Positions 34,533 through 43,263 of a stretch of DNA of 64,000 nt are shown here, piece by piece. The notes under the pieces are model-generated. The model made no database searches, was not told the DNA's origin, and saw nothing but the letters and a program-made list of their open reading frames with translations. The stretch is from JAXGPF01 sp964463985 (lineage in GTDB: Bacteria; Verrucomicrobiota; Kiritimatiellia; JAAZAB01). The stretch is taken from the NCBI GenBank assembly GCA_964463985.1, contig CAYXEK010000007.1, forward strand, positions 18,730 through 82,729. The letters run 5' to 3'. Every line of letters begins with the position of its first letter. Positions within the stretch are counted from its first letter, which is position 1. The position numbers and the translations under genes are program-made.

Positions 34533-35792
34533 TCATTGGGCGGGCGCCGGGTCGGCTGTGCGCCGGCGGCACAAATTGTCCCGGCGATACCGGGCGGGGG
34601 TCACCCCGGCCACGCGCTTAAACTGCTTGATGAAATAACTCTGGTCGCAAAACCCCGTGGCATAAGCGATTTCCGGACATGGCTGGTCGGTCTGCTCCAG
34701 CAACTGCATCGCCTGGCGCACCCGGCGCTGGGTCAAGTGCTGCAAAAAAGTCCTGCCGGTGCGCTGCTTCAGCAGGTGGCTGACATGGAAAACGCTCAAG
34801 CCCGCGGCGGCGGCGGTTTCCGCCAACGACAAGTTGCGCTGATAATGCCGGTTGATATGATCCAGCACCCGCAGCAAGGCCGGATGCCCGACGCCGTGGC
34901 TGCGGGAATAGATGCCGTCCATAAACGCGTCTAAAGCCTGCATCAAAACATGCGCCAGAGTTTCAAAGTCGCGCGCGGCGATTAACTTGCGCATCCATTG
35001 GTGGTTTTGCTCAAGGAGCGGCTCCATTTGCGCGTTATCTTCCACCGCCGCCCGCGTCAGGTAGCCCATCATCTCAATCGCCCGCGCGCGCAGCACCACC
35101 AGCTTGGGCGATGAAAGAAACATCACGCCCAGCGTCTCGTTCAGCACGCGGCGGGCGCCATTGCGGTCTCCGGATTTAATGAGGGACAATAACAGGCGTT
35201 CCTTGTCCACCGGATAATGCGTCGGCGCAACCGCTCCGCGCTTGCGCTGTTCGTCCATGGCCTCGGCAATCTGGCGCTGCTGCACGGCTTTCCGGCGATT
35301 TTCGTCCAACAATTCAGGCTGCCAGCCGCTGATCTGGTAAAAAACTTCTGAAAGCGACCAGGCTGCCGCGCGGATGCGCGCCGACGGCCAGAGCCGCAAT
35401 CGCGCCACATAACGCCGGGCAGCCTCCGGCGCCGCTCCCTGGCGCAGCAAATCACGCAGCGCTTCCTCGTCCGCCCCTGCATGCGCCAGAACCTCGCCGC
35501 CCAGTATTCCGCCCGCCAGTTCCCGGCGGTTCACCAGCGCCACAATCCAACTGATAATGCCGCCGGCGCGGTAAAACACATACGGTTCGCCCCATTGCAG
35601 GGCTTCCTGCAGGCAACAGGCCAGAGCATCGTGATAAGGGGGCAAGCCCGGCAACTGGCCGGCCAAGCGCCCCGATAAAAGCGGATGTCCATCCACTCCC
35701 ACCGGCACCGCATGCAGCCTGAAATTACGATAATAATCCCGGCACACCGCCGCCAAAACGCGCCGCGCCGGGGTAAAAAGTTGTTTTTTCAC
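34533..35792 (-). CDS. AraC-family regulator with PocR-like sensor domain
   Basis: The 419-residue protein has a C-terminal AraC DNA-binding domain with two helix-turn-helix units (NLSLAETAAAAGLSVFHVSHLLKQRTGRTFLQHL and PCPEIAYATGFCDQSYFIKQFKRVAG, in part). The N-terminal 140 residues look like a PocR domain (RLHAVPVGVDGHPLLSG, ACCLQEALQWGEPYVFYRAGG), a PAS-like sensor of small molecules. The start is GTG 35792 behind GGGAGGA; the ATG 12 bp upstream has no ribosome site. It is divergent from the corrinoid-protein gene, making it a strong candidate regulator of that gene. Sensing of a glycol or methylated compound is a plausible inference. Confidence 0.85.
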   Translation of the reverse strand: MKKQLFTPARRVLAAVCRDYYRNFRLHAVPVGVDGHPLLSGRLAGQLPGLPPYHDALACCLQEALQWGEPYVFYRAGGIISWIVALVNRRELAGGILGGEVLAHAGADEEALRDLLRQGAAPEAARRYVARLRLWPSARIRAAAWSLSEVFYQISGWQPELLDENRRKAVQQRQIAEAMDEQRKRGAVAPTHYPVDKERLLLSLIKSGDRNGARRVLNETLGVMFLSSPKLVVLRARAIEMMGYLTRAAVEDNAQMEPLLEQNHQWMRKLIAARDFETLAHVLMQALDAFMDGIYSRSHGVGHPALLRVLDHINRHYQRNLSLAETAAAAGLSVFHVSHLLKQRTGRTFLQHLTQRRVRQAMQLLEQTDQPCPEIAYATGFCDQSYFIKQFKRVAGVTPARYRRDNLCRRRTADPAPAQ

Positions 35793-35836
35793 AAATCCTC
35801 CCATAAAACAGCAAGATTGTTATAAAAAAAACTGTT

Positions 35837-35853
35837 TTTGTCTATACCAAATT
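35837..35853 (-). promoter_or_regulatory. Candidate operator in the AraC/corrinoid divergent region
   Basis: On the minus strand this reads AATTTGGTATAGACAAA, close to GntR/HutC-type operators, and shares TTnGTATAGA with the site at 6206-6219. It lies next to the AT-rich stretch AAAAACTGTTTTT. The two sites may mark one regulon. Confidence 0.35.
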
Positions 35854-36022
35854 AACCGGATAAGCTTTAATGCGCGCCAGTTTGGTTTGTTTGGTTGTCT
35901 GACGGAATTGGCGGAAGCGGCCAACCGCCCACCGCCGGGCGGCGAAACTCAATCATAAAATGCGCAATCGCGCAGTCGGGCAGCCATTGCGGCGCAAAAA
36001 AAGCGACAGGAAAGGACAGTAC

Positions 36023-36661
36023 ATGAGCAGCACTTTGGAACAAATCACGGAAAATCTGATCAAGGGCAAGGCTAACGATGTCAAGGCGCTGGTGCAAAAA
36101 GCGCTGGACGAAAAAGCCAGCCCCGCCGACATTCTGAACAAGGGATTGCTTGCGGGCATGAGCGTGATCGGCGAGCGTTTTAAAAACAACGAAGTTTACG
36201 TGCCGGAGGTTTTGATTGCGGCGCGCGCGATGAAGGCGGGCATGGAAATTCTGAAACCTCTGCTGGCATCGGCAGGCGTCGAGCCGCTGGGAACGGTGGT
36301 GGTGGGGACGGTCAAGGGCGACCTGCATGATATCGGCAAGAATCTGGTTTGCATGATGCTGGAGGGCGCCGGCTTCAAAGTCGTGGATGCCGGCATCAAT
36401 GTCGAGCCGGCTAAAATGGTGGAACTGGCCAAGGAAAACAACGCCGCCGTAATCGGCGCTTCCGCGCTGCTGACCACCACGATGGTGAACATGAAAAACG
36501 TGGTGGAAAGCGTCAAGTCCGCCGGGCTGTCAGGCAAGATCAAGGTCATGATCGGCGGCGCGCCGGTTACCCAGGCTTTTGCCGACGAAATCGGCGCGGA
36601 CGGCTATGCTCCGGACGCCGCCTCAGCCGCCGACCTGGCCAAAACTCTGCTTAAGCAATAA
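36023..36661 (+). CDS. Corrinoid (B12-binding) methyltransferase subunit, MtaC/MtbC-like
   Basis: The 212-residue protein has the two-domain layout of methanogen-type and acetogen corrinoid proteins: an N-terminal four-helix cap (ITENLIKGKANDVKALVQKALDE, in part, then GLLAGMSVIGERFKNNEVYVPEVL) and a Rossmann-like cobalamin domain. The cobalt-ligand histidine is His102 in GDLHDIGKN, followed by GASALLTTTM and GGAPV. It carries methyl groups between a substrate methyltransferase and an acceptor enzyme; UroD-family proteins at 29448 and 38278 are candidate partners. ATG 36023 follows AAAGGA. It is monocistronic with a strong terminator. Confidence 0.93.
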   Translation: MSSTLEQITENLIKGKANDVKALVQKALDEKASPADILNKGLLAGMSVIGERFKNNEVYVPEVLIAARAMKAGMEILKPLLASAGVEPLGTVVVGTVKGDLHDIGKNLVCMMLEGAGFKVVDAGINVEPAKMVELAKENNAAVIGASALLTTTMVNMKNVVESVKSAGLSGKIKVMIGGAPVTQAFADEIGADGYAPDAASAADLAKTLLKQ

Positions 36662-36685
36662 CCAGCGGAACCGCGGCAAAACACA

Positions 36686-36729
36686 GGGCGCTTGTTCCGC
36701 CGTCCAGGCGGGCAGGCGCCCTTTTTTTT
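36686..36729. terminator. Bidirectional intrinsic terminator
   Basis: GGGCGC (36686-36691) pairs with GCGCCC (36716-36721), with inner CCGCC/GGCGG pairing, and a run of eight T follows (36722-36729). It ends the corrinoid-protein transcript. The minus-strand fucosidase stop lies in the T-run. Confidence 0.85.
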
Positions 36730-38086
36730 AACGGGCCTGACCGTCCAACCAGACGGATTCGCCGCGCCGTCGCGCCCAGGGCACGTAACACAGGGGATGG
36801 TCGCTCCACAGGGGCGATTTGCCGACGGACGGATTCACCGCCGGCGGCGCATCGCATTCGAGCCTGATCACCGGGAACAGCATTTGCTCCATTTGCGGCG
36901 GCAATCCGTTGATCGTCAATTCCCAATCATTCTGGCTGACGGATAACGGGTAATCCGACCCCAGCAACGCGGCCCGCCGTACCCGGGTTTGCAGCCAGGT
37001 TAGACGCAGCGACGGCCGCCGGTCCCAGAAACGGAGAATCAAGTACAGGTTGTTGCCGCGACAGGACAGGCGTCCCAGCGTAACGACGTCCGGCAATTCC
37101 CGAGTTTCCGTGCCGTAAACGGCTTCGCCGTTGATCCGCAGCCAATCGCCAATCACCCCGGCGCGCTCGACAAATGCCGGCGGCATCGCGCCGTCGGCGT
37201 CCGGCCCGACATTCAGCAGCAGATTCCCGCCCTGGCTGGCGGCTTCCACCAGCATGTCGAGCAGCAAGTCCGCCGGGCGCCAATGCTCGCCGACCGTGTA
37301 CCCCCACAGGCGCCAGGTGCTGACCTGGCAGGACTCCCACAGGCGGTCCGGCTCGGCCTTGATGTGCTGTTCCGGGGTGCCGAAATCGCCGAGTTCCCGG
37401 GAATGCCCGGCGTCTTCCAGCATGTTCTGGTAGTGATCCGGTCCTGCAGGCTTGACCGCGGGCTTGCCGAGCCGGTTGTTGATCAGAATTTCCGGCTGCA
37501 GGCCGCGCATCATGCGCACCAGTTCCTCCGAACGCCAATCCTCGCGGGTGCGCGGCCAGGAACCATCGAACCAGATCACGTCAATCTTGCCGTAATTGGT
37601 CAGCAACTCGCGCACCTGGCCGTGCGCGTATTCGCAAAACGTGCGCCAGCCGTCCGGGTTGATATCCGGCCCTTCCAGGTAAGCCGGCACGCGGAAATCC
37701 GCGAGCGAATAATACAAGCCCACCCGCAGGCCGGCGGCGCGGAAGGCCTCCACGTACTCGGCCACGAAATCGCGCTTAGCCGCCTGCGCCACGCTGGTGT
37801 AATCCGTCAGCCGCGAATTCCACAGGCAATAACCGTCATGGTGCCGGGTGGTCAACACCGCGTAGCGGAATCCGCCGGCGACGGCGATTTCCGCCCAGCG
37901 CCGCGCGTCGAACTTTTGCGGCTGCCAGCGGCAGGCAGCCGCGGCGTATTCCCTCTGATCCAGCCATTCGCGGATCAGGACCTGCTCGCCACGCCCCACC
38001 TGCGCGTAGGGCCCCCAGTGGATGAACATCCCGAAGCGCGCCGCGGGAAACCAGCGCCATTTTTCCGGGATACTGATGTTGGACAT
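36728..38086 (-). CDS. Alpha-L-fucosidase (GH29)
   Basis: The 452-residue enzyme begins MSNISIPEKWRWFPAARFGM and has GH29 hallmarks: FGMFIHWGPYA (18-28), the double histidine in TTRHHDGYCLW (81-89 region), and the nucleophile Asp174 in DVIWFDGSW. It cleaves terminal alpha-L-fucose with retention. No signal peptide is present, so it probably acts in the cytoplasm on imported oligosaccharides. The ATG at 38086 follows AGAAGGGA. A C-terminal beta domain follows the barrel. It starts 20 bp downstream of a MITE-like copy, which separates it from the second UroD-family gene. Confidence 0.93.
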   Translation of the reverse strand: MSNISIPEKWRWFPAARFGMFIHWGPYAQVGRGEQVLIREWLDQREYAAAACRWQPQKFDARRWAEIAVAGGFRYAVLTTRHHDGYCLWNSRLTDYTSVAQAAKRDFVAEYVEAFRAAGLRVGLYYSLADFRVPAYLEGPDINPDGWRTFCEYAHGQVRELLTNYGKIDVIWFDGSWPRTREDWRSEELVRMMRGLQPEILINNRLGKPAVKPAGPDHYQNMLEDAGHSRELGDFGTPEQHIKAEPDRLWESCQVSTWRLWGYTVGEHWRPADLLLDMLVEAASQGGNLLLNVGPDADGAMPPAFVERAGVIGDWLRINGEAVYGTETRELPDVVTLGRLSCRGNNLYLILRFWDRRPSLRLTWLQTRVRRAALLGSDYPLSVSQNDWELTINGLPPQMEQMLFPVIRLECDAPPAVNPSVGKSPLWSDHPLCYVPWARRRGESVWLDGQAR

Positions 38087-38106
38087 GATTGATTCCCTTC
38101 TCAGAT

Positions 38107-38226
38107 GAGCCATTTGCATAAGTCTCGGTCAACGAAGAAGTCGTCCCTCCAAAATGGAAAAACAACCCGTTTTTGGAGGGTCGGGTTCCACCCCGACCTT
38201 GTGGCAAGGGTTTTTGAAATTTGTTC
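38107..38226. repeat. Cloverleaf MITE-like element, copy 4
   Basis: The 120-bp element has ends GAGCCATTTGCATAAGTCT and TTTTTGAAATTTGTTC, and a perfect 4-bp duplication AGAT (38103-38106 and 38227-38230). Internal hairpins include CTCCAAAA/TTTTGGAG and GGTCGGG/CCCCGACC. One hairpin arm (GGTCAACGAAGAAGTCGTCC) has decayed. It fills most of the gap between the fucosidase and UroD-family genes. Confidence 0.82.
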
Positions 38227-38277
38227 AGATGTAATAATTACCCGGTCCAAAGCTTGGCAAACGTGCGCGCAGCCGGT

Positions 38278-39360
38278 TCAATACCGCGCCAGTTCCAGAC
38301 CGCGATCGCGGAAATAGATGAAAGTTTCGTAATCAACTTCGGGCGGGGTCGAGTGGTCGGTAGACAGAATATAGGGGGTCCGGGTGGCCATTAACGGCAA
38401 AATCTTTTTGCGCAATTCGGCGTCAATCCGCGCGCGATCATTGGATATCAGCTCGCGGATGTCAATATTGCCCATGAATCCCAGGCGGTCGCCGTACAAC
38501 TTGTTCAACCGCACCATGTCCATGCCGGCCTTGACCTCCATCGCCTGCAGCATGTCGATGCCGGCCTCGATCATGCCAGGCACGAGCGGCTCGACGAACC
38601 CGCAGGAATGCATGATCACGCGCATGCCGCGCTGGTGCGCCCAGGCGATGGTGCGTTTATGCGCGGGCATGATCAATTCCCGGTACATTGCCGGCGACAT
38701 GAATGGCTTTTCCTTGAATCCCATGTCTTCCCAGAACCAGATGCCGTCCGGCAGACCCTCCTCGGCAAACAGCATTTCCCAGAGGTTAATGGTCATTTCG
38801 GCATAAAAGGAAGCCATTTCCAGCACCCACTCCGGATCGAGCGCCATGCCGACCAGAAGGTGTTCATGTCCGCAGACCGGGTGGAGCTGCTCGAAAACAT
38901 TCGTGCCGAACCACATGAAAAAACGGTTTTTGTCGGCCGCCGCCTGGCGGGCCAAACGGTAGGCTTCAAAATTCACCCGGCGCCGGTCGGGCTTTAAAAA
39001 CGGCTTGATATGCTGTTCCCAGCCCGCGCGATCCCGCACCAGGAAGTCCACATGCTCCGGCGTGCCGGACTTGGCTTTCCACTGGCGTAAGACTGCGCCG
39101 TTGCCGTCGCGCACGAGCTTGGTGTCGGCGTCCTCCTCCAAAATCGTTGGGGGAACGTCAAGATTGGCGATCATGTTAAAGCCGCCGGACCCGACAATAT
39201 CCATATTGAAAAACTCGCTCAATCCCTTAGGCGGGAGATGCCCCTCGGCTGTCCAGCGCCGGGTGGTTTCTCCCCAGAAAGACTCGCTGAAGGCGGCGCG
39301 ATCGGCCGGCCGCCGTTCCAGCAAATTGCCTACGCGTTCCCGTGAAGTCATTTCCGGCAT
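38278..39360 (-). CDS. Uroporphyrinogen decarboxylase family protein (methyltransferase-like), second
   Basis: The 360-residue UroD-superfamily barrel begins MPEMTSRERVGNLLERRPADR, the usual opening. It has the possible zinc site H-S-C-G in MRVIMHSCGFVEPLV, like the His-X-Cys of MtaA/MtbA-type cobalamin methyltransferases, and a downstream acidic NIDIRELI loop. Such proteins transfer methyl groups to or from corrinoid proteins, and the corrinoid protein at 36023 is close by. A role in haem synthesis is unlikely given the HSCG site. The ATG follows AAGGAG. It lies 59 bp after bioB on the same strand. Confidence 0.85.
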   Translation of the reverse strand: MPEMTSRERVGNLLERRPADRAAFSESFWGETTRRWTAEGHLPPKGLSEFFNMDIVGSGGFNMIANLDVPPTILEEDADTKLVRDGNGAVLRQWKAKSGTPEHVDFLVRDRAGWEQHIKPFLKPDRRRVNFEAYRLARQAAADKNRFFMWFGTNVFEQLHPVCGHEHLLVGMALDPEWVLEMASFYAEMTINLWEMLFAEEGLPDGIWFWEDMGFKEKPFMSPAMYRELIMPAHKRTIAWAHQRGMRVIMHSCGFVEPLVPGMIEAGIDMLQAMEVKAGMDMVRLNKLYGDRLGFMGNIDIRELISNDRARIDAELRKKILPLMATRTPYILSTDHSTPPEVDYETFIYFRDRGLELARY

Positions 39361-39419
39361 GGCCTGATTCTCCTTGATTAAACGAAATTCATTACGAGGT
39401 TTTGACCGGGCATTGAAAC

Positions 39420-40427
39420 CTAGACATGAAGTTCCGCCACCGTAAAACCGGCGGCCGCCAGCATGGCCAGGTCGGCGGCGTGACCCTGTCCGGGCGTAGT
39501 CAGGTAATCGTTGGTAAACATCGAGTTGGCGGCATAGAGGGCCAGCGGCTGCATCGGCCCCAGAACCGCCTCGCGCCCGCCGGCAATCCGGATTTCGCGG
39601 TCCGGCAAAACGAACCGGAACATCGCCAGAATCCGCAATCCTTCCATGGGCGACAGGCGCGGCCGGCCGGCCAACCGGGTGCCGGCGCGCGGGTCAAGCA
39701 GGTTGACGGGCACGGAATCGGCGTCAATTTCACGCAAGGCGAATGCCAGTTCCACGCGGTCGGCCGGCGTTTCCCCCATGCCCAGCAATCCGCCGCTGCA
39801 TAATTCCATCCCGGCGCGCTTGGCGGCCCGCGCAGAAGCCACGCGGTCGTCATAAGTATGAGTTCGACAGATTTCCGGGTAAAACCGGCGGGATGTTTCA
39901 AGGTTATGGTTATAGCGATCCACGCCCGCCGCTTTCAGACGCCGGGCCTGGACGTCATCCAGCAATCCCATCGAGGTGCAGACCTGCAAATGCGGGTGCC
40001 GGCGCTTGATCAGACTGGCGGCGGCGCAGATGTTCTGCAGGGCGGCTTCGTCCGGCCCGCGGCCGCTGAGCACGATGCAATAACGCACCGCCCGGGCCTG
40101 CACGGCAGATTCCGCGCCGGCGGCGATTTCCTCCGCCGATTGCAACGGGTATTGCGGCGCGCCGGAAATTGCCGCCGCGCTCTGGCTGCAGTAAGCGCAG
40201 TCTTCCGAACACAATCCGCTCTTGGCGTTATGTAACAGGTGCAGGCGGACGCCCCGGCCGAAATATTTTTTGCGGATGGCAAATGCGGCGGACAGCAAGT
40301 CCAGCAGGTTGTCATCCGGCGTATCCAGGATGGACAGGGCCGCGGGACGTTCAACGGACTCCCCTGCCAGCACGCGCGCGCTTAAAGCGCGCCAATCAGA
40401 TTCAGGCTTTGCGGTTGCAATTGACAT
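39420..40427 (-). CDS. bioB: Biotin synthase
   Basis: The 335-residue radical SAM enzyme inserts sulfur into dethiobiotin. It has the cluster motif C-S-E-D-C-A-Y-C (Cys73, Cys77, Cys80), the LLHNAKSGLCSEDC context, YNHNLETSR for the substrate and second-cluster region, and the AGGREAVLGPMQPLAL motif near the C-terminus. ATG 40427 gives the normal length; the frame is open a further 147 codons through a repeat region that is unlikely to be coding. No strong Shine-Dalgarno is seen. No other bio genes are in the window. It ends just upstream of the second UroD-family gene. Confidence 0.95.
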   Translation of the reverse strand: MSIATAKPESDWRALSARVLAGESVERPAALSILDTPDDNLLDLLSAAFAIRKKYFGRGVRLHLLHNAKSGLCSEDCAYCSQSAAAISGAPQYPLQSAEEIAAGAESAVQARAVRYCIVLSGRGPDEAALQNICAAASLIKRRHPHLQVCTSMGLLDDVQARRLKAAGVDRYNHNLETSRRFYPEICRTHTYDDRVASARAAKRAGMELCSGGLLGMGETPADRVELAFALREIDADSVPVNLLDPRAGTRLAGRPRLSPMEGLRILAMFRFVLPDREIRIAGGREAVLGPMQPLALYAANSMFTNDYLTTPGQGHAADLAMLAAAGFTVAELHV

Positions 40428-40570
40428 GCGGATGGGGATACCCTGTTTTGCGCAGGATGTCAAGGTAGAATTCGCCCCGCCCCACCCGCGGGGGCGCATC
40501 TGCGATTCGTTGCAGGCAAGCAGGCACCGGCAATGCGATTGATTGCTTGCGTACAGTTTTTGGCCGCGCA

Positions 40571-40785
40571 GCGGTTTTGGAGTGCGCAGGCTCGACTGCG
40601 CTTTTATAGGGTTGCGTTTAACCCGCAAGACCTGAAGCCGTAGCAGAAAAGCGGCGTCAAACCGCCGCAGTCCAAAGCAGCTTTCCTGCGCAAAAGCGGC
40701 GTCAAACCGCCGCAGTCCAAAGCAGCTTCGCCGCGCAAGAGCGGCGTCAATCCCTGCGGAACAGACTTGCGCCCGAGCAAGTCTG
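40571..40785. repeat. Hairpin repeats: two 45-bp tandem units, a partial third, one inverted copy
   Basis: The 45-bp unit (starting AAAAGCGGCGTCAAACCGC) occurs at 40647-40691, 40692-40736 and, partly, 40737-40757. An inverted, diverged copy is at 40571-40605. Each folds into a 6-bp hairpin (GCGGCG/CGCCGC; in the inverted copy GCGCAG/CTGCGC), so stem changes are compensated. A further perfect hairpin, CAGACTTGC-gcccga-GCAAGTCTG, spans 40762-40785. The 446-bp gap holds no gene. Confidence 0.8.
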
Positions 40786-40801
40786 GCTAAAGTCAACAAC
40801 C

Positions 40802-40829
40802 TTGACATCCGGCTGCCGGCATTTATAAT
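40802..40829 (+). promoter_or_regulatory. Consensus sigma-70 promoter of the antiporter gene
   Basis: A perfect TTGACA (40802-40807) and a perfect TATAAT (40824-40829) are separated by 16 bp. The leader would be about 38 nt. Confidence 0.75.
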
Positions 40830-40873
40830 GCTGGCGCTGTTTTGGATGCTGCTGGCAGAGGCAAACATTTTCC

Positions 40874-43144
40874 ATGGGCATTGAATTCATTCAGGATTTT
40901 ACCGTGGTCCTGCTGGTGGCGGGCATAGCCGGCGCCATCTGCCGGCGACTGGGCGCTTCGGCCACCATCGGCTACCTGCTGGCCGGGATGGTGGTGGGGC
41001 CTTATACCCCGCCGGTGGACCTCGTATCCAACCTCGACAGCATCCAGACGCTCTCGCAACTGGGCTTGATTTTCCTGATGTTTTCCACCGGGTTGGGGTT
41101 GAGTTTCCGCAAGCTTAGCCAACTGGGCATGGCCTTGTTCGCCGCGGTTCTGTGCAGCACGCTGGTGATCATCACCCTCATGCGGATGGGCGGGGCGGTA
41201 TTGCATACCCACACCATGACCGCCTTGTTCATCGCCGGGATGCTGGCCAGTTCGAGTTCGGCGATCATCAGCCGCATTCTGCATGAAGGCGGCTTCATTC
41301 ACCGGCATGCCGGACAATTGGCCATGACGATTACCCTGCTGGAAGACCTGGCGGCATTGATCCTTTTCAGCGTCGTCGGCTCCTATGCCGCGGCGGACCA
41401 GACCCATCTGGTGCATCAGACAGGATCATTTTTTGCCTTCCTGTCCCTGGTGGTCATTCTGGCACTGTTGTGGGTGCCCCGTTTCCTGGCAGCCATCCAG
41501 CGCCGGCTGCAGGAAGAATTGCGGACGCTGCTGGTGGCCGGCACACTGTGCCTGCTGGCGGTGCTGGCCACCCGCGCGGGCTATTCCCCGGCGCTGGGCG
41601 CCTTCCTGCTGGGCGTGATTATCGCCGGCACACCGCAGCGCGCGGCGATTGAGCGGACCTTTGCCGGCCTGCGCGACATCTTCTCCGCCGTCTTCTTCGT
41701 CTCCATCGGCATGCTGATAGACGTGCATGTATTTTTCAACCCCTGGCTCATGCTCCTGCTGGCGGCGCTGGCTGCCGGGGCGATTGCCGTACGCCTGGTT
41801 GCCGCCACCACCGGCATGTTGCTGGCCGGGTACAAAGGCCGGGACGTTTTCCCCGCCGCCCTGACCTTGACGGTGACCGGAGAATTTTCCTTCATCTTCG
41901 CCCAATTGGGCGTCAGCCGCGGTGTGCTGCCGGAATCCGCCCAGGCGCTGGCGGTGGGGGTATGCGTGGCGACAGCCGCCTTTGCCTCCCTGGCGGTGCC
42001 GCGCAGCGAGGGCATTACGGCCTTCCTGATCGCGCACCAGCCGCGGCTGCTGGCGCGGGCGGTCAATGGCTGGCAAAACCTGCTGGCCGCCCTGGGGCGG
42101 CGCGGCCAGGCCAGCATGCTCTGGCGCTTTGCCCGCAAACGCGTCTGGCAGATCGGCGTAGAAATCCTATTTGTGACCGGTCTGCTCATCTTTGCCGAGC
42201 CCTTGTTCGCGCAGGTATTCGACTGGCTGGGACACAGCCCGGAAACAGGGTCGCGCATCAACCTGTTATTCTGGTCGGTATTCGGCTTGTTCCTGCTTGG
42301 TCCGCTGATTGCCATCTGGCGCAATATCGGCGCCCTGGCCATGCTTTATGCCCAGGCGGCCACGCTGGAAGAGGCCCGGCAAAGTTACCGCTCAGCCCTG
42401 CTGGAAAATTTGATCAAGCTGATTGCCGCCGTCGTGCTGGCCGGCTGGTTGTGGCTGTTCTGGCCGGCGCATTTCGCTTCCATCTGGATTCCGGTGGCGC
42501 TGGCGGGCGGCCTGGGCGTCATGGCCGTCCTGTTCTGGCGCAAGATGATTTACTGGCACAGCGTGATGGAAGGCCGCATTTACCGCGCCTTTCAGGGCGG
42601 CGAACTCGCGCACGCCCAAGCCTGGCGCGACAAAACAGCGGAATGGAACGTCACCATCGGCGAAAGCATGATTCCCGATTACAGCCCGCACGGCGGGCGT
42701 TCCATCGCTGATCTGAACCTGCGCGCGCGGTTCCGCTGCACCATAATCGCCATTGAGCGCCAGGGATACCTGATCATGAACCCGGCGGCCGCCACAGCCG
42801 TTTACCCGCAGGACAAACTGTTGCTGCTGGGCGCGGCGGATCAGATTGCCGCCGCCCGGGAATGGCTGGCGGGCGGGCAATCGCCGACGCCGGACGACGC
42901 CGACCTGGATGATATTCATTTTGAAACCATCACCGTGCCGGAAGACAGCCCGCACCTGGGCCAGACGTTGATGCGCCTGGGAATTGCCGGACAGTTGGGC
43001 GTGCAGATCACCGGCATCCGCCGCGCCGGCGTGGAGCATATCAATCCGCCCGCCGCGGAAACACTGCAAGCGGGCGATGAAGTCCTGGCGCTGGGTTTGC
43101 CCCGCCAGATCCGCGCCTTCCGCGAGTGGCTGGCGGGCGGGTGA
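40874..43144 (+). CDS. CPA2-family monovalent cation:proton antiporter with TrkA-C domains
   Basis: This 756-residue protein opens with the Na+/H+ exchanger fold of the Kef/CPA2 family (ATIGYLLAGMVVGPYTPP; LGLIFLMFSTGLGLSFRKL; SSSAIISRILHEGG; FSFIFAQLGVSRGVLP), about 12 membrane spans to residue 400. About four more spans follow (EILFVTGLLIFAEPLFA, LLFWSVFGLFLLGPLI, IAAVVLAGWLWLFW, ALAGGLGVMAVLFW), which standard Kef proteins lack. Two C-terminal TrkA-C-like domains end in EWLAGG repeats (about 615-675 and 690-756). There is no NAD-binding TrkA-N domain. Likely role: K+ or Na+ efflux and pH control. Confidence 0.9.
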   Translation: MGIEFIQDFTVVLLVAGIAGAICRRLGASATIGYLLAGMVVGPYTPPVDLVSNLDSIQTLSQLGLIFLMFSTGLGLSFRKLSQLGMALFAAVLCSTLVIITLMRMGGAVLHTHTMTALFIAGMLASSSSAIISRILHEGGFIHRHAGQLAMTITLLEDLAALILFSVVGSYAAADQTHLVHQTGSFFAFLSLVVILALLWVPRFLAAIQRRLQEELRTLLVAGTLCLLAVLATRAGYSPALGAFLLGVIIAGTPQRAAIERTFAGLRDIFSAVFFVSIGMLIDVHVFFNPWLMLLLAALAAGAIAVRLVAATTGMLLAGYKGRDVFPAALTLTVTGEFSFIFAQLGVSRGVLPESAQALAVGVCVATAAFASLAVPRSEGITAFLIAHQPRLLARAVNGWQNLLAALGRRGQASMLWRFARKRVWQIGVEILFVTGLLIFAEPLFAQVFDWLGHSPETGSRINLLFWSVFGLFLLGPLIAIWRNIGALAMLYAQAATLEEARQSYRSALLENLIKLIAAVVLAGWLWLFWPAHFASIWIPVALAGGLGVMAVLFWRKMIYWHSVMEGRIYRAFQGGELAHAQAWRDKTAEWNVTIGESMIPDYSPHGGRSIADLNLRARFRCTIIAIERQGYLIMNPAAATAVYPQDKLLLLGAADQIAAAREWLAGGQSPTPDDADLDDIHFETITVPEDSPHLGQTLMRLGIAGQLGVQITGIRRAGVEHINPPAAETLQAGDEVLALGLPRQIRAFREWLAGG

Positions 43145-43263
43145 ACGGCCGCAGACATGCATAAATCGCCACGCCGCCCAGGCCGGCATTGTCCGTTCGA
43201 GCTTAGCGCAAGTTATTCACCCTGCGAATGCCGGCCTCCTTACGGGGGAACAATCCGGCAATC

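Noticed and set aside
40430..40868. N-terminal extension of biotin synthase by 147 codons
   Set aside because: The extension runs through the hairpin repeats (repeated FGLRRFDAAF), and the normal BioB length and N-terminus are given by ATG 40427.
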